A stretch of DNA of 64,000 bases, taken from positions 3,477,001 to 3,541,000 of the forward strand of contig NC_008570.1 of NCBI RefSeq assembly GCF_000014805.1. The letters are read 5' to 3'. The DNA is from Aeromonas hydrophila subsp. hydrophila ATCC 7966. GTDB lineage: Bacteria; Pseudomonadota; Gammaproteobacteria; Enterobacterales; Aeromonadaceae. The notes under the pieces are model-generated. The model was not told the DNA's origin and did no database searches. It saw nothing but the letters and a program-made list of their open reading frames with translations. The position numbers were made by a program, and so were the translations under genes. Below, one piece after another: positions 58,811 to 64,000 of this stretch. The first letter of the stretch is position 1; each line of letters starts with the position of its first letter.

Positions 58811-59542
58811 ATGCGCATTCCACGTATCTATGAACCGGCCGCCCTGCAGGTGGGCCAGACCCTCGCCCTGTCGGAAGACGGTGCCAACCACATCGGCCGG
58901 GTGCTGCGCATGCAGCCGGGTCAGCAGCTCGAGCTGTTCAACGGCGACGGCAACCAGTACCCCGCCACCATCGCCAATGTGGGCAAGAAGTCGGTGGAAG
59001 TGACCATCGACCGCTGCGACACCCACTCGGTGGAATCCCCGCTGGCCATCCACCTCGGTCAGGTGATCAGCCGCGGCGACAAGATGGACTTCACCATCCA
59101 GAAATCGGTGGAGCTGGGCGTCACCTGCATCACTCCGCTCTTCTCCGAGCGCTGCGGCGTCAAGCTGCCCGCTGATCGGCTGGAGAAAAAACGCGAGCAG
59201 TGGCAGAAGGTGGTGATCAGCGCCTGCGAGCAGTGCGGCCGCAATACCGTGCCCGAGGTGCGCATGCCGATGGAGCTCGACGCCTGGCTGGCGGAAGAGA
59301 CCAACGAACTCAAGCTCAACCTGCACCCGCGCGCGCCCTACAGCATCAACACCCTGCCCATCCCTGAGCACGGCGTGCGCCTGCTGATCGGCCCGGAAGG
59401 GGGCTTGTCGAGCGACGAGATCGCCCGTACCGTGCAGGAAGATTTCAAAGAGATGCTGCTGGGGCCGCGGGTGCTGCGCACCGAAACCGCCGCCCTGACG
59501 GCGATTACTGCGCTGCAGTGCCGCTTTGGCGATCTCGCTTGA
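58811..59542 (+). CDS. rsmE: 16S rRNA m3U1498 methyltransferase
   Basis: 243 residues of the SPOUT class: an N-terminal PUA-like domain ([26 protein letters not shown]), then the trefoil-knot methyltransferase with [32 protein letters not shown] and [16 protein letters not shown]. It methylates U1498 of 16S rRNA. It is 63 bases after endA and 114 before gshB, the order found in E. coli. Confidence 0.96.
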   Translation: MRIPRIYEPAALQVGQTLALSEDGANHIGRVLRMQPGQQLELFNGDGNQYPATIANVGKKSVEVTIDRCDTHSVESPLAIHLGQVISRGDKMDFTIQKSVELGVTCITPLFSERCGVKLPADRLEKKREQWQKVVISACEQCGRNTVPEVRMPMELDAWLAEETNELKLNLHPRAPYSINTLPIPEHGVRLLIGPEGGLSSDEIARTVQEDFKEMLLGPRVLRTETAALTAITALQCRFGDLA

Positions 59543-59656
59543 TACCATGGGCCGCATCGAGCAGCCCCATGGCAACCTCGATGCAGCCGCAAGCGGCCGA
59601 TTACGCTGCGCTAATCGACCCTACAACCCCCTCGAGCCATTAAGAAGGAACAGCGG

Positions 59657-60610
59657 ATGACCATTAAACTCGGCATCGTGATGGACCCCATCTCGGCCAT
59701 CAACATCAAGAAGGACTCCAGCTTCGCCATGCTCGAAGAGGCGCAAAAGCGCGGCTACGAGCTGTTCTATCTGGAGATGAAAGACCTCTACATGGAGGCC
59801 GGTCGCGCCTTCGGTACCATGCGCCCGCTCACCGTCAAATATGACTATGCCGACTGGTACACGCTGGGCGAGGTGGTGGATCAACCGCTCTCCAGCCTGG
59901 ACGTGATCCTGATGCGCAAGGATCCCCCCTTCGACACCGAGTTCATCTACGCCACCTACATGCTGGAGCGGGCCGAGGATGAGGGTTGCCTCATCGTCAA
60001 CAAGCCGCAGAGCCTGCGCGACGCCAACGAGAAGCTCTACACCGCCTGGTTTGCCGAGCACACCCCGACCACGCTCGTCACTCGCAGAGCCGACAAGTTG
60101 CGTGCCTTCCACGCCAAGCACAAAGACGTGATCCTCAAGCCGCTGGACGGTATGGGCGGCGCCTCCATCTTCCGCATGAAGGAGGATGACGCCAACGTCG
60201 GCGTCATCATCGAGACCCTGACCGCCCACGGCAGCCAGTACTGCATGGCGCAGACCTATCTGCCCGCCATCAAGGATGGCGACAAGCGGGTGCTGGTGGT
60301 GGACGGTGAGCCGGTACCCTACTGCCTGGCCCGCATCCCGGCCCAGGGGGAGACCCGTGGCAACCTGGCGGCCGGCGGCCGTGGCGAAGCGCGTCCCCTG
60401 AGCGAAGCGGACTGGGCCATCGCCCGTGCAGTGGGCCCGACGTTGAAAGAGAAGGGGCTCATCTTCGTCGGCCTCGACATCATCGGCGATCGGCTGACCG
60501 AGATTAACGTCACCAGCCCGACCTGCATCCGCGAGATTGAAGCGGCCTTCGACGTGCACATCACCGGCATGCTGATGGATGCCATCGAGCGCCGGCTGGC
60601 CAAGGCCTGA
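59657..60610 (+). CDS. gshB: Glutathione synthetase
   Basis: 317 residues (E. coli 316). N-terminal KLGIVMDPISAINIKKDSSF, LRKDPPF-type loop (MRKDPPFDTEF), ATP-grasp elements ILKPLDGMGGASIF and RGNLAAGGRGEARP, and metal ligands in DIIGDRLTEINVTSPT. It adds glycine to gamma-glutamylcysteine. AAGAAGGA lies before the ATG. It is closed by a strong terminator, followed by an inserted minus-strand chemoreceptor that separates it from yqgE. Confidence 0.97.
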   Translation: MTIKLGIVMDPISAINIKKDSSFAMLEEAQKRGYELFYLEMKDLYMEAGRAFGTMRPLTVKYDYADWYTLGEVVDQPLSSLDVILMRKDPPFDTEFIYATYMLERAEDEGCLIVNKPQSLRDANEKLYTAWFAEHTPTTLVTRRADKLRAFHAKHKDVILKPLDGMGGASIFRMKEDDANVGVIIETLTAHGSQYCMAQTYLPAIKDGDKRVLVVDGEPVPYCLARIPAQGETRGNLAAGGRGEARPLSEADWAIARAVGPTLKEKGLIFVGLDIIGDRLTEINVTSPTCIREIEAAFDVHITGMLMDAIERRLAKA

Positions 60611-60656
60611 GCCAGCCACAGTTAAATTGCTGCCCGCTCTAGTGAGCGAACGGTAA

Positions 60657-60690
60657 TAAAAAGAGGCGGCCCCGGGCCGCCTCTTTTCTA
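60657..60690. terminator. Bidirectional terminator
   Basis: Stem GAGGCGGCC/GGCCGCCTC (60663-60671 with 60675-60683) flanked by AAAAA and TTTTC, between convergent gshB and the chemoreceptor gene. Confidence 0.92.
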
Positions 60691-60721
60691 TCCTGCCTTT
60701 GCTCTTTCCTGCCTCTTCCCG

Positions 60722-62347
60722 TCAGCAGCGGAACTGCCCCACCTTCACCTTGAGTTCGCAGGATAGCTGTTCCAGCTCGTGGCAACTCTGGTTCAACTGG
60801 GAGGCGGCCTGTGTCGATTCGCTGGCGATGTGGGCGATATTGACCACGTTGCGGCTGATATCCTCAGCCACCTTGCTCTGCTCCTCCGCCGCCGTGGCGA
60901 TGTGGGTATTCATCTCGTTGATCACGTTGACCGAACTGACTATCTCGCCAAGCGCCTGACCACAGGCCAGCACGGTGCGGTTGGACTGCTCCACCTGATC
61001 CAGTCCCAGCTCCATGCTGGACGCCGCCTGAGTGGCCCCCTGCTGCAGCTTGACGATGGTCTTGCCGATCTCCTCGGTGGAGCGCTGGGTACGCTGGGCC
61101 AGGGTGCGCACCTCGTCGGCCACCACCGCAAACCCCCGCCCCTGATCACCGGCCCGCGCCGCCTCGATGGCGGCATTGAGCGCCAGCAGGTTGGTCTGCT
61201 CGGCGATGCCGCGAATGGCATCCATCACGCTGCTGATATTGCGGCTGTCGTCGGCCAGCTGGGTGATCATGGCGGCGGTGTTCTGGATCTGGGACGACAG
61301 GCCGGACATGCACTGAATGGCGTCCGCCACTATCTGGTGACCGTGGCGGGCACTCCCGTCGGCATGGCGCGCCGCATCGGCAGCGTTGTTGGAGCTGTTG
61401 GCCACTTCCGCCACGGTCGCGCTCATCTGGTTCATGGCCGTCGCGGTCTGATCGGTCTCGGCCTGCTGCTGGGCGAAGCGCTGGCGGCTCTCGACGCCGA
61501 TATGAGCCAGCTGGGCCGACTCCCTGGCGAGCTGCTCCGCCATGCCGTTGATCTGGGTGATGAGCTCGCGAAAATGGCAGATCACGTCGTTGAGGGAGTG
61601 GGCCAGCCCGCCCATCTCGTCCTTGCGCAGCACCGGCGCCAGCTTGCTCAGATCGAGATCCCGCTGCATGCCGCGCAAGATCCCGCCCATGGCGGCCAGG
61701 GGCTGGCTGACGCTGCGCCCGGCCCACACCCCGAAGAACAGGATGCAGGCGCCGCCAACCACCAGCAGCAAGATAAACAGCCGGTTGAGCTGCACCCTGA
61801 GCCCGTTGAGCTCGGTCATGTTCTTCTCGGCCTCCTTCAGCTGGTACTCCACCAGGGCGCTGATCCCGTCGCTGACCGGGTCGATCACTCGATAGAGCGG
61901 CATGATATGGGCGGCCAGCTGACCCTGATTGCTCCCCTGCATGTCGGCCAGGATCTGCATCACCGCCTCAATCTCCTGGTCTGCCGCCGCAAACAGCCCC
62001 TGCATCTGGTCGGCTTCCCGCTGCTCGGCCTGGCTCATCGGCTGGCTGCGGTAGCCCTGCCAGATGCGCTTGATCTCCTGCTGGGCGGCACTCATGTCTG
62101 CGCGCGATCTGGCGGGGTCAAAGCCCCCCACATTGGCCTTGTTGGCCGCATCGATCACCTTGACCGCGTAGAGATCGGCGATCTGCTTGAGCTCCTTGAG
62201 CTGCACCACCTCCCCCTGATACATGCTGTTCATGCCAGTCATCAGCTGGGACATCGCCTGGACAGCCCCGATCACCAGCAGCACCAGTGCCAGCAGGGGT
62301 ACCACACAGCCCAGGATCAACTTCTGTCTGATCGAAATACCTTCCAT
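60722..62347 (-). CDS. Transmembrane methyl-accepting chemotaxis protein
   Basis: 541 residues with membrane helices at ~9-31 and ~190-211 and a periplasmic four-helix-bundle-like sensor between them (4HB_MCP type, rich in Met and Gln). A HAMP domain ([20 protein letters not shown]) and the signalling hairpin with the tip [20 protein letters not shown] follow. The C-terminus has no CheR-docking pentapeptide. The ligand is unknown. GGAG stands eight bases before the ATG. It is placed between gshB and yqgE, which are adjacent in most relatives, so it was probably inserted into a conserved cluster. Confidence 0.92.
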   Translation of the reverse strand: MEGISIRQKLILGCVVPLLALVLLVIGAVQAMSQLMTGMNSMYQGEVVQLKELKQIADLYAVKVIDAANKANVGGFDPARSRADMSAAQQEIKRIWQGYRSQPMSQAEQREADQMQGLFAAADQEIEAVMQILADMQGSNQGQLAAHIMPLYRVIDPVSDGISALVEYQLKEAEKNMTELNGLRVQLNRLFILLLVVGGACILFFGVWAGRSVSQPLAAMGGILRGMQRDLDLSKLAPVLRKDEMGGLAHSLNDVICHFRELITQINGMAEQLARESAQLAHIGVESRQRFAQQQAETDQTATAMNQMSATVAEVANSSNNAADAARHADGSARHGHQIVADAIQCMSGLSSQIQNTAAMITQLADDSRNISSVMDAIRGIAEQTNLLALNAAIEAARAGDQGRGFAVVADEVRTLAQRTQRSTEEIGKTIVKLQQGATQAASSMELGLDQVEQSNRTVLACGQALGEIVSSVNVINEMNTHIATAAEEQSKVAEDISRNVVNIAHIASESTQAASQLNQSCHELEQLSCELKVKVGQFRC

Positions 62348-62465
62348 GGTGTTATCTCCATCCTGGCTGCGGCGGGGAACCGGCCCGCAAGCGGTAAAAA
62401 GCGGTTTTGCCCGCCCCGGCGAACTGCCATAATTGACCCAAATACCTTTGCAATATTTGGCCCAT

Positions 62466-63020
62466 ATGCAAACACTGCAAAATCACTTCCTGCTCGCCAT
62501 GCCGAGCCTCTCCGATCCCTATTTCGAGCGTTCGCTGGTCTACCTGTGCGAACACAGCGAAGAGGGCGCCATGGGGCTGGTAGTCAACATCCCGGTGGAC
62601 ATGTCGCTGGATGCCATGCTGACCCAGCTCAAGCTGGCGCCGCCCCCCAGCCCCGAGCTCAAACAGCCGGTGCTGCAGGGAGGACCGGTGCACGCCGACC
62701 GCGGTTTCGTGCTGCACAGCTTCCGACCCGGCTTCAACTCCACCCTGCAGGTGGGAGACGAGCTCATGGTCACCACTTCCAAGGATATATTGGAAACCCT
62801 CGGTACCGAGGAGGCCCCCGCCCACTGGCTGGTGGCGCTCGGGTATGCCGGCTGGAGCGCCGGCCAGCTGGAGCAGGAGCTGGTCGACGGTGCCTGGCTG
62901 GTGATCCCGCCCAATCCGGATCTGGTGTTCAAGACCCCGATCCATCAGCGTTGGCAGCAGGCCGCCGCCAGCATAGGGGTCAACCCCATCCATCTATCCA
63001 GCGACATCGGCCACAGCTGA
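62466..63020 (+). CDS. yqgE: YqgE/AlgH family protein
   Basis: 184 residues of the UPF0301 family: [20 protein letters not shown] at the start, then [49 protein letters not shown]. The fold is known, the biochemical role is not; AlgH was once linked to alginate control in Pseudomonas. It is 46 bases before ruvX in the same direction, a conserved pair. The start at 62466 matches the family N-terminus; 62433 is an in-frame but unsupported alternative. Confidence 0.93.
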   Translation: MQTLQNHFLLAMPSLSDPYFERSLVYLCEHSEEGAMGLVVNIPVDMSLDAMLTQLKLAPPPSPELKQPVLQGGPVHADRGFVLHSFRPGFNSTLQVGDELMVTTSKDILETLGTEEAPAHWLVALGYAGWSAGQLEQELVDGAWLVIPPNPDLVFKTPIHQRWQQAAASIGVNPIHLSSDIGHS

Positions 63021-63066
63021 TGCCGTTTGCCACGCATTTCGCGAGGCATTTTGAGGAATCAATGCA

Positions 63067-63489
63067 ATGTCATCACGCAGTATCATGGGCTTTGACTACG
63101 GCACCAAAAGCATAGGGGTAGCCATCGGTCAGGAGCTTACCGGCACGGCCCAACCCCTGCGCGCCATCAAGGCCAACGACGGCATCCCCAACTGGGACGA
63201 CATCGACAAGCTGCTCAAGGAGTGGCAACCGGATCTGCTGGTTGTCGGCCTGCCGCTCAACATGGACGGCACCGAACAGGAGATCACGGTACGGGCCCGC
63301 AAATTCGGCAACCGGCTGCACGGCCGCTTCGGCAAGCAGGTGGAGTTCAAGGACGAGCGGCTCACCACCACGGATGCGCGGGCGCGTCTGTTCGAGCGGG
63401 GGGGTTATCGGGCGCTGGAGAAAGGCAGCGTGGACGGAGTCTCCGCCCAGCTGATCCTGGAAGCCTGGATGGAAGAGCAGTACGGTTGA
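63067..63489 (+). CDS. ruvX: Holliday-junction resolvase-like protein YqgF/RuvX
   Basis: 140 residues with the RNase H-like fold. [14 protein letters not shown] carries the first catalytic Asp, [13 protein letters not shown] the family motif, [12 protein letters not shown] the second acidic site, and [16 protein letters not shown] the third. YqgF is implicated in 16S rRNA 5' end maturation and anti-termination in E. coli. GAGG lies upstream. It is the end of the conserved block; the next gene is convergent. Confidence 0.95.
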   Translation: MSSRSIMGFDYGTKSIGVAIGQELTGTAQPLRAIKANDGIPNWDDIDKLLKEWQPDLLVVGLPLNMDGTEQEITVRARKFGNRLHGRFGKQVEFKDERLTTTDARARLFERGGYRALEKGSVDGVSAQLILEAWMEEQYG

Positions 63490-63535
63490 CAGACGGGGGA
63501 GAGGCAGGTCAATCCTGCCCCTCCCCATGCCTGTA

Positions 63536-64000
63536 TCAGGCCTTGGCCTGTTGCGAGAGCAAATCCTCCCCTTCTTCACCCTGACCGGCATGCATCATGC
63601 GGTTGAGCCAGGGCACCATCAGCGCCATCACCACCGCCACCAGCAGCGTCACCAGCCCAATCTTGCCAAACACGTCCGTGTAGATGGGTAGGGTCTGCAG
63701 CGGATCGGTGACCCCTTGCGGCACGGCGGTAAAGGTCGCCACATAGCCCCCCAGCAAAGAGGCCATCGCCTGGGTCAGGAACCACATCCCCAGGATAAAA
63801 CCCATCAGCCGCTGCGGCACCAATGCCGCCACCATCGCCAGCCCCAGGGCGCTGATCATCAGCTCTCCCAGACTCTGGAACAGATAAATGAGCACCATGA
63901 ACCAGGGTGAGGTGAGCCCCTGTGCATCGGCAAACCAGATGCCGGAAGCCGCCGCGGTGAGAAAGCCGAGGGAGCAGAACAGCATGCCCAGGGTGAACTT
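63536..64000 (-). CDS. POT family proton/oligopeptide symporter, 5' truncated by window edge
   Basis: The frame is open to the end of the window, so only the C-terminal ~154 residues are seen, starting [12 protein letters not shown]. Four membrane helices are visible with the POT pattern [33 protein letters not shown] and [22 protein letters not shown], as in DtpA-type di/tripeptide transporters. The C-terminal tail is hydrophilic. The subfamily cannot be set from this part. Confidence 0.88.
   Translation of the reverse strand, partial: KFTLGMLFCSLGFLTAAASGIWFADAQGLTSPWFMVLIYLFQSLGELMISALGLAMVAALVPQRLMGFILGMWFLTQAMASLLGGYVATFTAVPQGVTDPLQTLPIYTDVFGKIGLVTLLVAVVMALMVPWLNRMMHAGQGEEGEDLLSQQAKA

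Noticed and set aside
60779..63115. 778-codon plus-strand frame over the chemoreceptor and yqgE
   Set aside because: It is read antisense to a clear receptor and out of frame with yqgE; no start signal.

Overview
The window reads as chromosomal DNA of an Aeromonas-like gammaproteobacterium. It is GC-rich, densely coding and almost free of mobile DNA. Its tail has the enterobacterial/vibrio order metK-sprT-endA-rsmE-gshB-yqgE-ruvX, while its chitin locus is laid out as in Vibrio. The species assignment is inference from protein resemblance and gene order; no database search was possible.

Layout. (1) 1-6.9 kb: the 3' part of a MobB-MoeA fusion, a FUSC-type membrane protein, an HD-GYP protein, a DUF3332 lipoprotein, a soluble PAS-PAS chemoreceptor and a GNAT acetyltransferase. 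(2) 6.9-9.3 kb: a compact minus-strand operon (DUF2282 Cys-rich precursor, DUF692/MNIO enzyme, DUF2063 partner, DoxX) that matches the bufferin-type copper RiPP loci. (3) 10.4-10.7 kb: tRNA-Gly and tRNA-Cys. (4) 10.9-25.2 kb: chiS followed by a chitobiose uptake and catabolism operon (binding protein, two permeases, two ATPases, GH9, GlcNAc kinase, GH20). (5) 25.4-27.6 kb: aer, an alkyltransferase-like gene and a small ORF. (6) 27.7-34.1 kb: topA, astB, sohB and yciK. (7) 34.2-41.7 kb: two LysR regulators, a SET-type sugar exporter, a MalY/PatB C-S lyase, an orphan TAXI binding protein and a divergent PurA homologue. (8) 41.9-45.9 kb: a PEBP protein, an AraC regulator and a GH63 lipoprotein. 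(9) 46.0-53.5 kb: tyrS, mepM, anmK (preceded by a broken copy of its own 5' end), hchA, a three-domain RidA fusion and a DUF6232-like gene. (10) 53.9-64 kb: tkt, metK behind tandem met boxes, the sprT-to-ruvX block interrupted by a chemoreceptor, and a partial POT transporter.

How the parts fit together. The chb locus is a complete sense-import-degrade module. Periplasmic CBP should silence ChiS until chitobiose is bound, the ABC transporter imports the disaccharide, GH20 and GH9 hydrolyse it, and the kinase traps GlcNAc. The phosphorylase and phosphosugar mutase that follow in Vibrio are absent, so this version looks hydrolytic only. The bufferin-like operon would make, modify and export-couple a small metal-binding peptide.

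The least ordinary items are the covalent RidA triplet with Gln at all three Glu120 positions, the bufferin-like operon, the divergent PurA with its adjacent LysR gene, the orphan TAXI protein with a low-complexity tail, and two sequence scars (176 bp between 15-bp repeats in the chb operon, and the duplicated anmK start). I saw no CRISPR array, insertion sequence, prophage or rRNA gene.
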